Shown here in pieces: positions 16,301-26,895 of a DNA stretch of 27,614 nucleotides. Each line of letters begins with the position of its first letter. The stretch's first letter is position 1. The position numbers and the translations under genes were made by a program. The stretch is from Chara braunii (taxonomy: Eukaryota; Streptophyta; Charophyceae; Charales; Characeae), in assembly GCA_003427395.1 (NCBI GenBank), contig BFEA01000003.1, positions 9,002,601-9,030,214 on the forward strand. Reading direction: 5' to 3'. The notes under the pieces were generated by a model. It made no database searches. It saw only the letters and a program-made list of their open reading frames with translations, and had not been told where the DNA came from.

Positions 16301-16869
16301 AGAATGTTCTAGTCGCGACAAATCTTCTTTTTTCATTGGAGGTCTTCCTGATTGCTAAGGTTGATATGAACTGGCGGACTGTGGAGTCCTGTGTGTGGTG
16401 TGGGCGGGAGATAGTTTCCTATCCTTTTATTTTGACCCGAATTCCAGATGATAGCTTGAAGTACTGGTAGGGGGCTCTACATACTGTCAGGGTTCTGCCT
16501 CCTCGTGAGTCCATGAATGCCAAGAGAAATGCTCTATCACAACCCCTTGTTTGTCCATTTCTCCCTTTCATTAGCCACTCACCAGGCAGCCCTTTTTGTT
16601 TTTTTTTTTTGGGAGGGGGGGGGCAGCAGCTCGTTTACAAATTACCCTGTTCCAACTATTGACACATATTACATTCGAAAAGTGAAGAGATGAGACTGCG
16701 TTGAAACTTGAAACTGATTACAAGACCCAAGTAAGCAGGGGTGAGGGGTGTGGAAGGTGGTGACAGGCATGTTGAAACTGCGTTTTTGAAGTTTTTTCGC
16801 TTTTCTTGGGCCATTTCTCGATTTATGCGTGTCATCCTTGCCCATTCCAATTTTAATAGATGTCCCAAA
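16301..16869. other. No recognised gene; left flank of the LTR retrotransposon
   Basis: Contains a T11 run then G-rich tract (16600-16623) and otherwise unremarkable sequence. The last four bases (16866-16869, CAAA) equal the four bases right of the element (26896-26899), interpreted as its target duplication. Confidence 0.5.
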
Positions 16870-17814
16870 TGCAAGGAAGATGAGCGATAGTGAACTTCAG
16901 AAATCAAACAGCATCATACACATAAGACCAGATAGTCGTGACCTCGAACCAACAGCAGAATTGCATCACGAGTTTCACCAAATAAGAACACACCAAGAGC
17001 TCATAATTGACAATGCTGAAATAGTCTCATCATCATCATCAACGAAGAACCAATGTTGATATCCTATCTGGCGCTCGGCGCCCAGACTACAGATGGCAGA
17101 TCCTATCTAGCCTACTCTACAATGCCGCCGGATGACGTCAACAGCTTCACCGAAGTACGAGCAGATCTCGGACAATGTCGTCGCTTCTAGTACCAGGTAT
17201 GTCTCTCGTATCACTCACAACCTTGTTCCCCAACTCACAGATGCCACTTGCACCCAAGGACCACCCTGCGCCCCATCCAGCTTATAGCAGCGCAGCTCGG
17301 CTATGGCTGCCTGCTCCTTCCAGCACGCCCGTGAGCGCGTGAGCCTGGCAGGCGATAGCGCAGCAGCGCTTGCGCACAAAGCAGCCAGTGCCCGAATGCC
17401 ACCAGCGTGGGCTGGCCCTTTCCTATATGGAAAATGGCCAGCCTGTGTACGTGTGCAGCCTGGCTGTGCTGGGCCTCTGTCCAGAAGCTTCCGGTAGGCC
17501 CAAGGAGGCTGAGTCTCAGACCAAACGAATTGGCCCAGGGCCACCGACAGTTACCTGTGCCCAACTGCCCACAGCCTCAGTTGGGCCTATGCTGCGAATC
17601 TCGCCCAGCGCCTGAATCAGATTCATTTGATAAAAGGAACCAGGGCCTGGGCGCTTCCAACCAACTGGTGGTGCGCAACTGCCTGAATTTTCCCCAGTTG
17701 TGAAGTAGTCCAAAATAGGCCTCTTAAGGTCCATCGGGCCTGCCTTCACTTAGGGCGGCCGATGCTGTTGCAAATAGGGGCCCAGTAGGGCTTATCGAGG
17801 CCTTGTGCCTCGCA
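16870..17814 (-). repeat. 3' LTR of the gypsy element (945 bp)
   Basis: Begins on the - strand with TGCGAGGCACAAGG and ends CTTCCTTGCA. Near-identical to 25857-26895 apart from a duplication in the latter. It contains TGACGTCA at 17133-17140 and a perfect 9-bp stem, GCCCAACTG/CAGTTGGGC (17559-17567 with 17578-17586). Confidence 0.95.
17133..17140. promoter_or_regulatory. TGACGTCA palindrome in 3' LTR
   Basis: Perfect bZIP-type palindrome, conserved at 26216-26223 in the other LTR. TGACGTCAAC here equals the extended site in the repeats at 112 and 494. LTRs carry the element's promoter, so a regulatory role is plausible, not shown. Confidence 0.4.
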
Positions 17815-17825
17815 TTCCCTCCTCC
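17815..17825 (-). other. Polypurine tract (plus-strand primer) of the gypsy element
   Basis: GGAGGAGGGAA on the - strand lies immediately upstream of the 3' LTR, where the plus-strand DNA primer is expected. Confidence 0.85.
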
Positions 17826-17850
17826 ATACTTCGCTAGTCCTCTGAGAAGT

Positions 17851-19240
17851 TCAGTCTTCGATAATCTGGCGCTTTCCTTTCCGTAGAGACTTCTCATAGT
17901 GAGCGACTACCTGTGGAGCGGTCTGCATCAGTTCCTCCCTTGTGAACCATCTGTCCTCCTTTGGATCAAAGTGATGTCTGAACCGAACTCGATACTGCAG
18001 CTTCGGTTTTGGAGGACGTCCTCTGCCTATTGGTCTTGGAACTGGCATCTCCCTGTGGTCAACGATGTTGTCGATGTCGACCTCTCCATCCATGGTTGGG
18101 GGCAGCATAGAGCGACGAGAGGGAAACTGGTCAGCTTCTTTGAATGGTGCAAGCTTAGAAGCGTGAAAAACAGGGTACGTACGTAAGTGACCAGGGATGC
18201 GAATAACATAAGACGGTCCATCCGGTTCATTCCCAACAACATCCAGAATCTCCCATGGTCCAAAGTATTGTGGCATGAGCTTGCGGGAGATCCCGTGCTC
18301 CTGTCCCTGTTCTGAGGACTTGACCCAGACTCTCTCTCCTACCTGGAACGTGGATGGGCGGCGGTGTTTGTTCTCAGACTCTATCATCGCCGCCTGTGTC
18401 TTGTGCATCTGTTCAACAGCCTGCTGCATCAGCTGCTCATATCGATAAGCAAACTCTAAAGTACCTGGTGCAGCAGAGGGCTGGTTTTCAGGTAGTAAGA
18501 AATCCAAGGGCAGTCTAGGCTTAAAGGTTAATAGCAAACTATTCGGGCTCACGCCCGTTGCGCTGTGGACCGCGTTGTTGTACAGGCTGGCAATGAGAGC
18601 AAATTTCTCATCCCAGTCTACCTGATTTGGCTTGATGTAATGCCTCTGCAGGTGTTGTACAGCGCGGTTCAACTGTTCTGCTTGTCCATTCGCCTCGAGA
18701 TGGTTTCCTGATGTCATCTGCAGCTGCGTTCCCTGCTCTGCAGCTGCAGCTTTCCACAGTTCATTTGTGAATCGCACATCACGGTCACTGACTATAGACT
18801 TTGGCAATCCAAAATATCTAACCCAGTTCTCTTTGAACAGTTTAATCACATGCTCAGTCTTCGCTGTCTCCGGCATTGCAACTAACCTAGCGTACTTACT
18901 AAACCTATGCACGATAACAAAGATGTGTCTCATTCCGCTCTTGCTGGTGACCAGCATGTCCATGAAGTCCATAGACAGGCTCTCACCGTGCCTTTCTGGA
19001 ATCGGAAGGGGCTTGAGGAGCCCAAGAGGGGCCTGTGTACGGGGCTTGTCTCTCTGAAAGACCTGACAAGTCTCCACGTACAGCTTAGCATCTCTCATCA
19101 TCGTGGGCCGCTAGAACCGCTGCAGCAGATTGGCTGCAGTCGTTTTGAAACCAAAATGTCCCGTGGCATCATGACACTCACCTAAAAATAAACCACACAA
19201 AGACTCCTTATCTGGTACACACAAACATTTATTTCCTGCC
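17851..19240 (-). pseudogene. Integrase with C-terminal chromodomain (gypsy pol)
   Basis: The 416-residue frame 19101-17851 holds the catalytic core: D45 (SMDFM), D106 (SDRD) and E136 (LEANGQAE), the D,D-35-E set. GERVWVKS and the YFGPWEI/SYVIRIP block follow, then a chromodomain at about 335-400 (DIDNIVDHRE..YRVRFRHH..DRWFTREEL), which guides integration to modified chromatin. Upstream in another phase is the zinc-finger part (ECHDATGHFGFKTTAANL), interrupted by TAG at 19113-19111 where Trp is usual. Other damage: His at residue 65 where the family has Asp (VDRFSK), and Phe at 15 in place of the second zinc-binding Cys. A frameshift near 19240 joins it to RNase H. Confidence 0.88.
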
Positions 19241-20993
19241 TTCTCAGGAACAACGGTCCATTGACCAACTCAAACTTGGCAGAAGTCGCTTTGTCCTTCG
19301 CCTCGAGTCTGCGTATGATCTCAGACATAAACCGGTCCTCGCGATAGGATTCCACCATAGATTGAGTAACATCGTCCGCAAGCCCAAACTCAGTGATCAG
19401 CGCACCAGAGAAATCTGGTCTACGCGACAACGCATCAACAACCTTATTATACTCGCCCTTGATGTACTGGGGCTCAAAGTAATATTGCTCTATGACTTCA
19501 ATCCAACGCTTCAGAGCGTCGGAGAGCACAGGCTGGGTTCTCATTCACTTCAGAGTCTGGTGGTCAGTCCTGATGTAGAAGAACCTCCCAAGGAGGTAGT
19601 GCCTCCAATGGGTGAGCGCCTTGTAGATCGCATAGAGTTCCTTCTCATAGGTGGACTTAGCCAACTTCTGAGAGGGCATCTTTTTGGACATGTACTCTAC
19701 AGGCCTCAACTTTTTCCCCTCCTACTGTGCAAGTACGGCGCCTATACCATATTGGCTAGCATCCGTAGTTACTACGAAAGGCTTGTCAGGATCGGGAAGT
19801 TTCAACACCTCATGCTGCGTCAACGCATGCTTCAGATGTCTGAAAGCAGCCTCGCACCTGTCTGTCCACTCCCATGGAGTGTCAAGGCGGGTTAGATCAG
19901 TCAAAAGGGCGACAACTATGCTATAGTTCTGCACAAAATTGCAATAGTAGCCGGTCATCCCTAAGAAAGACCTCATCTCAGTCACAGACTGAGGACGCGG
20001 CCAGTCACAAATGCTGGCCACCTTCGCGTCATCGGGCTTTAATCCCTCCGCGAAAATCTCATGACCCAAGTACAAGACACGGGTGCGGCCAAACTCGCAC
20101 TTCTCACCGTTGATCTTGAACTTGTGCTGACGCAGAAGACTAAGGACTTTGTCCAAGTGCGCAACGTGCTCCTCGACAGTCTTACTAAAAATAAGTATGT
20201 CATCGAGGTATACGATGACGAACTTATCCAAGTAGTCATGAAATATCCGATTCATAGCGTGTTGAAAGGTGCCAGGAGCATTGCAAAAGCCAAAAGGCAT
20301 CACCACAAACTCGTACAGACCGTACCTGGTCTGAAAAGCGGTTTTGTGTTGATCCTCAGGCCGGATTGCAATCTGATGGTACCCGGACTTCAGATCTATC
20401 TTACTGAAGTACCGACACCCTTGCACTCTATCTAGCAAGTCATCGATGCGCGGTAGGGGCTCTCTGTTCTTGACAGTGATGACATTGAGGCCCCTATAGT
20501 CAATGCACATCCTAAGTGTTCCTTCCTTTTTCTTCGGTACGAATAGGACTGATGAACCATAAGGAGAAACACTCGGCCGGATCCAAACCTTTTCTACGAG
20601 TTCCTTGAGTTGCCGACGTAGCTCATCAAGCTCGCCTGGAGACATCCGATAGATCCTACCCTTTGGGATGCTAGACCCTGGGATAATCTCTATCGCGTGG
20701 ACGACCTCCCTCTCGACAACCCCTATAGGCTCTTCAAATAGATCAGGGTATTTAGTGACTACTCCCTCTATCCCCGACGACATTTTCACCGGCTCACCTG
20801 CAACAGAGACATAAACTAGATACATACTCTCCTCCTGATTTTGCTTATAGTAATTATAGAACGCGGCCGCACACATGCATCCATAGGACTCGATCAGACT
20901 ACTAGCTGTGAACTTACGTAATCTGGCGGTCCCTCCACCTGACAAAGTGTGTTTGACCACTTTTCGGTCCCAGTCAAACTGGGGCTCTGCCAC
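19182..20993 (-). pseudogene. Reverse transcriptase and RNase H (gypsy pol)
   Basis: Frame 20993-19722 (423 residues) holds the RT: KKEGTLRMCIDYRGLN, FSKIDLKSGYHQI (D200), MPFGFCNAPGTFQ and VIVYLDDILIF (catalytic pair within residues 262-265), then the connection block WPRPQSVTEMRSFLGMTGYY. RNase H starts at FVVTTDASQYGIGAV (D411). The same phase continues past TAG (19724-19722) and TGA (19547-19545, at a position where Trp is usual), with the RNase H motifs TYEKELYAI and TDHQTL between them and DALSRR after. The enzyme copies the element's RNA and degrades the template. Upstream it is out of phase with the protease. Catalytic residues are kept, but the stops truncate RNase H. Confidence 0.9.
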
Positions 20994-21352
20994 AGAGAGG
21001 TAGTTATACCTAACAAGATATCCATGGGGAGATCATCACTCACTAGGAACGAGACATGATGTCTCAGTTCCCCTCCCGCGTACGGAAAACAACACTCAAC
21101 ATCCTGGAGGTAGTCGTTGACTACCATGCGCTGTTTGTTGGCACAGGTCGACTCCACAGGTCGACTCAGGCGCTACACTTGCCCCTGTAAGCGCAGCCTC
21201 TCAACGCACGCGCGACTAATGAAGTTTCGTGTCGATCAAGTGTCATAATAGGCCCCGGCCTTGCGGCCGCCAATGACCACCTCGCTGACGAACATCTCAC
21301 CCTTAGGGGCTTTGACTAATGTCGTGCAAGAAGCTAGCGGGTCTGATCTAGA
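20990..21352 (-). pseudogene. Aspartic protease (gypsy pol) with stop in the active site
   Basis: On the - strand, KGEMFVSEVVIGGRKAG precedes YYDT-stop-STRNFIS. The family signature is D-[ST]-G-[AS], so the TGA at 21238-21236 falls exactly on the active-site Gly. The phase continues through another TAG (GQV-stop-RL near 21173) to NDYLQDVECC and FLVSDDLPMDILLG, the second conserved block. A frameshift near 20995 leads into the RT frame. The protease would cut the Gag-Pol polyprotein. A tandem GTCGACCTGTG pair (near 21147-21169) lies in the linker. Confidence 0.75.
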
Positions 21353-21622
21353 GAGAGACGGTTAACGGGGCCCCAAATATTCGCCGTTTTTGTTGGCAAT
21401 CGTGGTGCGAATTTCATCAATAATTTCAACAAAATGCCAACTTTTTCATTATTGATCTAAACATGTCAAAACTGCACACATGACGTACCCTAAAGCACAT
21501 ATATATCACACAAAAAGAAAAACAAGAAAAAACGCAAAAAATCAGCACAATATGACAGTTTCAGTGCAATTCGATGCAAAATTCGTCGAAAATAACACCC
21601 CTTAACCACGTGTGGATCTAGA
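21345..21622. mobile_element. 262-bp MITE-like insertion with 8-bp target duplication
   Basis: The insert 21353-21614 is flanked by GATCTAGA at 21345-21352 and 21615-21622. Subterminal inverted repeats are visible: GGTTAACGGGG (21360-21370) against CCCCTTAACC (21598-21607). The inside is A-rich and non-coding. Taking out the insert and one GATCTAGA joins the two sides in a single open phase through the gag-protease linker (EEEWSRSDPLAS across the site), which is strong evidence for a real insertion. Eight-bp duplications are typical of hAT-like elements, but the ends do not show a classical hAT terminus. Confidence 0.75.
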
Positions 21623-23761
21623 CCACTCCTCCTCTAGCTCCTCTAAGGACTCAAACACATTCATCGAACAGAGGCTCGATTGGTCTGAACGTGTTTGCGG
21701 GACGACGATGGAGTCAGTAGCTTGGGCCATCTCTCGAGATGGTGAGGGTGTATCCACCACCTCGACCCTAGCAGGAACAACTACTATTCCTACTGGCCCG
21801 ACGTGTTTCCCGGAGCAGTGCCTAAAGTGCTGGCAACATTGCTACCGACGGAAGCGGAGGATCCTACCGCCTGCCCCATCGTAGGCAGGATCTTCTCGGT
21901 CACCTTTTTGTTACGGCACTTGAATTGGTTATGGCCATATTGACCACAACGAATGCAAGCTTGCTGGGTGTACCGGTCTCTCCACACGTCCTCAGTGAGA
22001 CCCGCTTTCTCCCATGGAGGAGCGTTGGGGTCAACTTGACTCCTTGACCGGGAACCTCCTCGGCGTCTACCGGTCGCCTTTCCTTTCTGAGCTACGGCAA
22101 CGACTCCTCCACCCTCTGAAGCTTCTAGGCTGCCTGCCTCTGAACCAACTCCCCGCCTGGAACTCGTCGTCCAATTCGATGGTGGAACCATCGTTGTCGA
22201 CGAACATAATGCGGCCCTTTGACTTCCAGTTGGGAGGCAGTGTCTTCTTCTTACCATCCGTCATGGGATTATGTCCATGCCATATCTTTGCCTCCAGGTC
22301 GAGGGCCTTCTTGTTGAACGAGGGAAAGTTGTGCATATTGATGTTGGCCTCATCCGCCAACTGATTCCAAAGAGGCATGGGAAAGCATCTCAGGTAGGAG
22401 GTGAGTAAGACCTGGGGGTCATAGCGCACCCCAGGGACACAGATCAGACGCTCTGCAACGTCAATGGCTTCCCTTACTGACTTGAACTGCCTCGTGTGCA
22501 GTGTCAGGATCACGTCAGTGGCTTTCTGAGCCTCCTGAGGATCATGCCACTTGTCTTCCACCATCTTGAGAAAGTCCTCCAATTTCTGGTGGGCTGCCCA
22601 AGCGCGGAAGTCATGACCGTACCCCTGTAGTTGCACTAAACCACTCAACCATCGTACTGCACTTCCCTCTAGATAGGAGGCAGCCACAAGCACTTCCTCG
22701 TGCGGCAAGGTAAGTTTACATTTGACATAGACCGACACTGCCCTCAACCAAGTGTCGAGGTCTTCACCCCTCTTATCCCCTGTGAAGGGTTTAGGAGCAG
22801 CGATGGTCGTCTTTGGTACCCACCGACTTTGTCCCGGTCCCTGCATCACTCCGAGCTGTGGACCCTGTGGTGCAGGCTGCTGCACCGACTGCTGGGGCTG
22901 TGTACCCTGCTGCTGTGCAGGCTGCGAGACAGCAGGCTGCCCACTAACGGCAACCTGAGACGAAGTTTGGGAGAACACTGTCTGTACAGGAACCTGCAAA
23001 CTAGGACCTGCCGAGAACCCTCCTGCTAACGGCATTCCCAGGGAAACGGTCTGGACCGATGTTGGAGCTGTATATGGGGACACCCCAGTCACCGGTGGGA
23101 CAAAAGGAGGAGGCTGTACAACGGGCCAGGCACCAGGCCCGGACATCGATGGTGTTGCCTGCGCTCGCCCAACCAACAAGGCCAGACTCTGCTGAATGTC
23201 CTGAAGGAGAGTCGTCTGGTGGTCCTGCATTTCTACTACGTTTAGCAGGACATACCGCATGGTCTTCACATCATCACTCATGTGCGTCAGGTCCATCTCC
23301 TCTAACTCACCAACGTCCGCTTGCCTCCGATGCATCCTGGCTCTTCTTCTAATCATTCTTTCCTTCTCCGCTTTTATCTCTCCTAAAGCCTTCTGTAGTT
23401 GTGCCTCCTGCAATGCTGCCTGTTGTATAGTGATCTCATCGGAAGTCAACACTATTGGCTGGCTTGCCATGACGCCAGTGGACTGACTCAGGGTTTGTGC
23501 GACCGTTGACCCTACAGAACCTGAACTACCAACCTGAGAAGTCTGCTGCGCAGTAGTGGCCATGACTACTGAAATAGCGGTCTCGCTTGCGAATGCCCTG
23601 CTTGCTTCTGCGGACCTAACTCTTCTCTGCTGCTGCTGCCTTTCTCTCTGCTGGCGGAACAAATATTTGTCGCCCTCTGGTCCTAACGCCACATGGGCAA
23701 TTGGGCGTCTTGCCGATCGTAAGATCCGGTCGTCCGGTTGTTGTACTTCTCTACCGCTCAT
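21623..23761 (-). pseudogene. Gag polyprotein with CCHC zinc knuckle (gypsy)
   Basis: The ATG at 23761 opens a 564-residue frame to 22067. The N-terminus is basic (RSARRPIAHVALGP), residues about 115-160 look coiled-coil (QEAQLQKALGEIKAEKERM), and a Gln/Pro-rich stretch follows. The retrotransposon Gag domain is at about 310-490 (PFTGDKRGEDLDTWLRAVSV, ASYLEGSAVRWL, FLKMVEDKWHDP). After a frameshift near 22100-22200 the 22257-21790 phase carries the knuckle CIRCGQYGHNQFKC (C-x2-C-x4-H-x4-C, 21957-21916). A further shift near 21800 gives the linker toward the protease. Gag forms the particle and the knuckle packages RNA. Confidence 0.88.
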
Positions 23762-24109
23762 AAGCTACAGTACTGAGCAGAATCTGCAATAGATTACTCT
23801 AGGTGCCTACCACAACGTAATGCCCAGACCAATTTTAAACCACCAGTACCTCTGCCAGTGTTGGGAAATTACGTTGTCCAGGCCAGTACCCGAAGTTTTC
23901 GGGGGTTGGACACAGGGTCGGCAATGTCCCAAAAATCGTAGTTTTCTTTTGCCCGTGCACAAAAGAAAAAGGAAAAAAAAAAGGCCTTTGTACTGCAATG
24001 ATGTCGGGCAGGGTAGTCTAGGAGGCCGTGCTCACAGTCTTGAATGCATCGTACAACAAAGACGGTCACATTCTGAAACTTGTTGTTTGTTATGTGTCCC
24101 CTGCCAACG

Positions 24110-24560
24110 AGGCAGGGCGGAATCCGTGATCTGCTCTAGCTGTGTTTCCTCAGATGATTGTAGCCCTGATGTATCCAGCCGTTTTCAAGGCCGAATCCGT
24201 GTTTCCGTTTTTTTTTTCTTGTTTTCTTTTTCCGGAATCTGACAATCTGAGTCCGTGATCTGCTCGAGCTGTGTTCCCTCAGAGGATTGTAACCCTGATC
24301 ATACTGGCACTTACGGGAATGTATCTTGCCATTTTCACGGCCGAATCCGTGTTCCTGTCTTTTTTTTTTTTTTTTGAGTTTCTGGAATCTGACAACCTGG
24401 CCACGAGGCCCAGATGCCCTCACTGAGGGCACACTCACACTAACACTTCCGAGAATGTATACAACTGCAATCACGCCCAGAGCTTTGTTTCGTTTTCTTG
24501 TTTTGTGACTTTTCACGGCCGCAACTTTTCTTCTTTTTTTCTTTTTTCTTTGTTCTTCCC
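24110..24560. repeat. Three diverged direct repeats in the gypsy leader
   Basis: Units share TCCGTGATCTGCTC.AGCTGTGTT.CCTCAGA.GATTGTA.CCCTGAT, then GCCGTTTTCA.GGCCGAATCCGTGTT, a long T run, and GGAATCTGACAA. They start near 24121 and 24252, and a weaker third copy of the tail (ACTTTTCACGGCCGCAAC and T-rich) is near 24507. Each T run precedes the repeated GGAATCTGAC. Confidence 0.65.
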
Positions 24561-24956
24561 GTGAGAGTACCATAAAGAAATGGAGTGGGACCCAGACTCG
24601 GCAAAACTCGGAGCGCAGTGAAAATCAGGGTCGGCAAAAACAAGCTCGGAGGTACAGGTGGTTTAAAATAAATAAATAATTAATTGGTGGCTATTTTGGA
24701 GTAGATACATTTGGGATCAACAGGTAAGTTCAAATTCTTACAAATGATACTATTCTACCTTGACTAGCTCGCACACAGAAAGCACGGTGAACAGAATCAG
24801 TTCTCAACTATGCTGTCTGTCAGATGTCGATGACAGTACATCTAGCTAATCAAAATAAAAATAATCATCATTTGTTGGGTCTGTTTGCAACATGGAATCT
24901 TACTCAAACTTATCACCTGGAATCTACCCCTTCCCCAATTCCCCTTGATTGTCACT

Positions 24957-24964
24957 TGACGTCA
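24957..24964. promoter_or_regulatory. TGACGTCA palindrome in gypsy leader
   Basis: Followed by AAC, as in the other four copies in the window. Function unproven. Confidence 0.3.
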
Positions 24965-25835
24965 ACGTCCCTGAGCAATCCGGTTTGGCGTGCGTGACTA
25001 AAGGTGTGCACACGGCCCACCCTTGTGCCCCGAGTAGCTGCTGAGTTGGCCAGCCCTGCACTGTGTTTATCCTCGCGTGCAATGAGCCTTACACCAATTG
25101 GCTGATCCAGAGGCAATTTAACGACCGCCCCCAAGTGTCATCAGGAATTATTTTACGCCGCAGCAGGACGACGATCACAGCCAATGGTTTCCCCAGTCGG
25201 TGTTTATTTATAGATGCCCGGTACTCGTCTCTCCCATAGGGCTGGCCTGCCCTTCAGTACCCCTCTATGAGCGCAGCAAGCAGACAAAGACAAAGCAACA
25301 AAGCATGCGTGCTCTACTCCCGATGGGTTGGCATGGTGACCGTGACCCAGTGCTCCGTCCAGGGCCCTTCAGAAAGCACCGCCCTCTCCTTCCAAATGCT
25401 CCACGTGAACAATGCCGACTCTCAAGGTTGAGCGCACACGACACCTCACATGAGAGGACTCTCAAGAAGGAACTCACATCCTTACGGTAAGAAGTGATGA
25501 AGAGGGTAGATAAGGTTAAGAGCAACGTACCTCGATATAGCTGCCCCCAACCACAGATATTCTCACCAGATGACCTGATGGCGATTGCGATGACCAGTCA
25601 CTGCATCAGCACAACCAGCATTATCTCGCCGTTCCACCTCAGCATCAATCAACCACCAGATACTTCTCATCACACTGCGAACACCCAATATACACACCAT
25701 AGCCTTCGTGGCGATCCCCTCCCCTCCTGGGTCGCCACTCCTTGTCTCCGCCCTCCTCACTACACACCGCCTACGGCCTCACTCACCAAGCAGACCACAT
25801 GCAGGCAAAAGACAAGCGCCAGATGTGCGCAACGT

Positions 25836-25853
25836 ACAACAACTCTGATACCA
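25836..25853 (-). other. Primer binding site, initiator-Met tRNA type
   Basis: TGGTATCAGAGTTGTTGT on the - strand, three bases after the 5' LTR end. Its first 11 bases are the usual plant retrotransposon PBS complementary to the 3' end of initiator-Met tRNA; the later bases diverge. Confidence 0.9.
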
Positions 25854-25885
25854 AATTGCAAGGAAGATGAGCGATAGCGAACTTC

Positions 25886-26079
25886 AAAAATCAAACAGCA
25901 TCATACACATAAGACCAGATAGTCGTGACCTCGAACCAACAGCAGAATTGCATCACGAGTTTCACCAAATAAGAACACACCANAAATCAAACAGCATCAT
26001 ACACATAAGACCAGATAGTCGTGACCTCGAACCAACAGCAGAATTGCATCACGAGTTTCACCAAATAAGAACACACCAA
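25886..26079. repeat. Tandem duplication around an N inside the 5' LTR
   Basis: The block beginning AAATCAAACAGCATC and ending AAGAACACACCA occurs twice, separated by a single N (25983). The 3' LTR has it once. The N at the junction suggests a scaffold or gap-filling error that failed to merge overlapping ends. Confidence 0.8.
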
Positions 26080-26215
26080 GAGCTCATAATTGACAATGCT
26101 GAAATAATCTCATCATCATCATCAACGAAGAACCAATGTTGATATCCTATCTGGCGCTCTGCGCCCAGACTACAGATGGCAGATCCTATCTAGCCTACTC
26201 TACAATGCCGCCGGA

Positions 26216-26223
26216 TGACGTCA
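26216..26223. promoter_or_regulatory. TGACGTCA palindrome in 5' LTR
   Basis: Same site as 17133-17140 and unchanged, although the LTRs have diverged about 3%. A bZIP-type factor site in the promoter-bearing LTR is plausible. Confidence 0.4.
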
Positions 26224-26895
26224 ACAGCTTCACCGAAGTACGAGCAGAACTCGGACAATGCCGTCGCTTCTAGCACCAGGTATGTCTCTCGTATCACTCA
26301 CAACCTTGTTCCCCAACTCACAGATGCCACTTGCACCCAAGGACCACCCTGCGCCCCATCCAGCTTACAGCAGCACAGCTCGGCTATGGCTGCCTGCTCC
26401 TTCCAGCTCGCCGGTGAGCGCGTGAGCCTGGCAGGCGATAGCGCAGCAGTGCTTGCGCACAAAGCAGCCAGTGCCCGAATGCCACCAGCGTGGGCTGGCC
26501 CTTTCCTATATGGAAAATGGCCAGCCTGTGTACGTGCATCCTGGCTGTGCTGGGCCTCTGCCCAGAAGCTTCCGGTAGGCCCAAGGAGGCTGAGCCTCAG
26601 ACCAAACGACTTGGCCCAGGGCCACCGACAGTTACCTGTGCCCAACTGCCCACAGCCTCAGTTGGGCCTATGCTGCGAATCTCGCCCAGGGCCCGAATCA
26701 GATGCATTTGATAAAAGGAACCAGGGCCTGGGCGCTTCCAACACACTGGCGCTGCGCAACTGTCTGAATTCTCCCCAGTTGCGAAGTAGTCCAAAATAGG
26801 CCTCTTAAGGTCCATCGGGCCTGCCTTCACTTAGGGCGGCCGACGCTGTTGCAAATAGGGGCCCAGTAGGACTGATCGAGGCCTTGTGCCTCGCA

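Larger units (their letters stand above)
23762..25856 (-). other. Long 5' leader of the gypsy element (no gene)
   Basis: About 2.1 kb between PBS and gag start without a recognisable protein. It holds diverged direct repeats (24110-24560), a 10-bp inverted pair ACAACGTAAT (23812-23821) / ATTACGTTGT (23868-23877) near the gag start, and TGACGTCA at 24957-24964. Its length is unusual, so a nested insertion could be hidden here, but I could not find its ends. Confidence 0.5.
16870..26895 (-). mobile_element. Ty3/gypsy chromovirus LTR retrotransposon, complete but inactive
   Basis: About 10.0 kb on the - strand. LTRs are 25857-26895 (5') and 16870-17814 (3'), with TG..CA ends. The PBS matching initiator-Met tRNA is at 25836-25853 and the polypurine tract at 17815-17825. 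Order on the - strand: long leader, gag (23761), CCHC knuckle, protease, RT-RNase H, integrase, chromodomain. Integrase after RNase H defines Ty3/gypsy and the C-terminal chromodomain defines chromoviruses. Flanking CAAA may be a 4-bp target duplication. The LTRs differ at roughly 30 positions in about 940 (about 3%), many of them C/T or G/A. Stops and frameshifts in every domain mean it cannot move by itself. Confidence 0.93.
25857..26895 (-). repeat. 5' LTR of the gypsy element (1039 bp, with internal duplication)
   Basis: Pairs with 16870-17814. It is longer because about 96 bp near 25887-25982 are repeated directly after an N at 25983. It keeps the GCCCAACTG/CAGTTGGGC hairpin (26640-26667) and TGACGTCA (26216-26223). 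Confidence 0.95.

Noticed and set aside
15902-16336. Thr-His and Val-Cys repeat proteins
   Set aside because: Translations of a TG microsatellite across an N gap.
24326-24573. Lys-rich small proteins
   Set aside because: Generated by A/T homopolymer runs in the gypsy leader repeats.
26215-26799. 194-residue + strand frame in the 5' LTR
   Set aside because: It is antisense to the element, interrupted in the other LTR, and has no recognisable domain.
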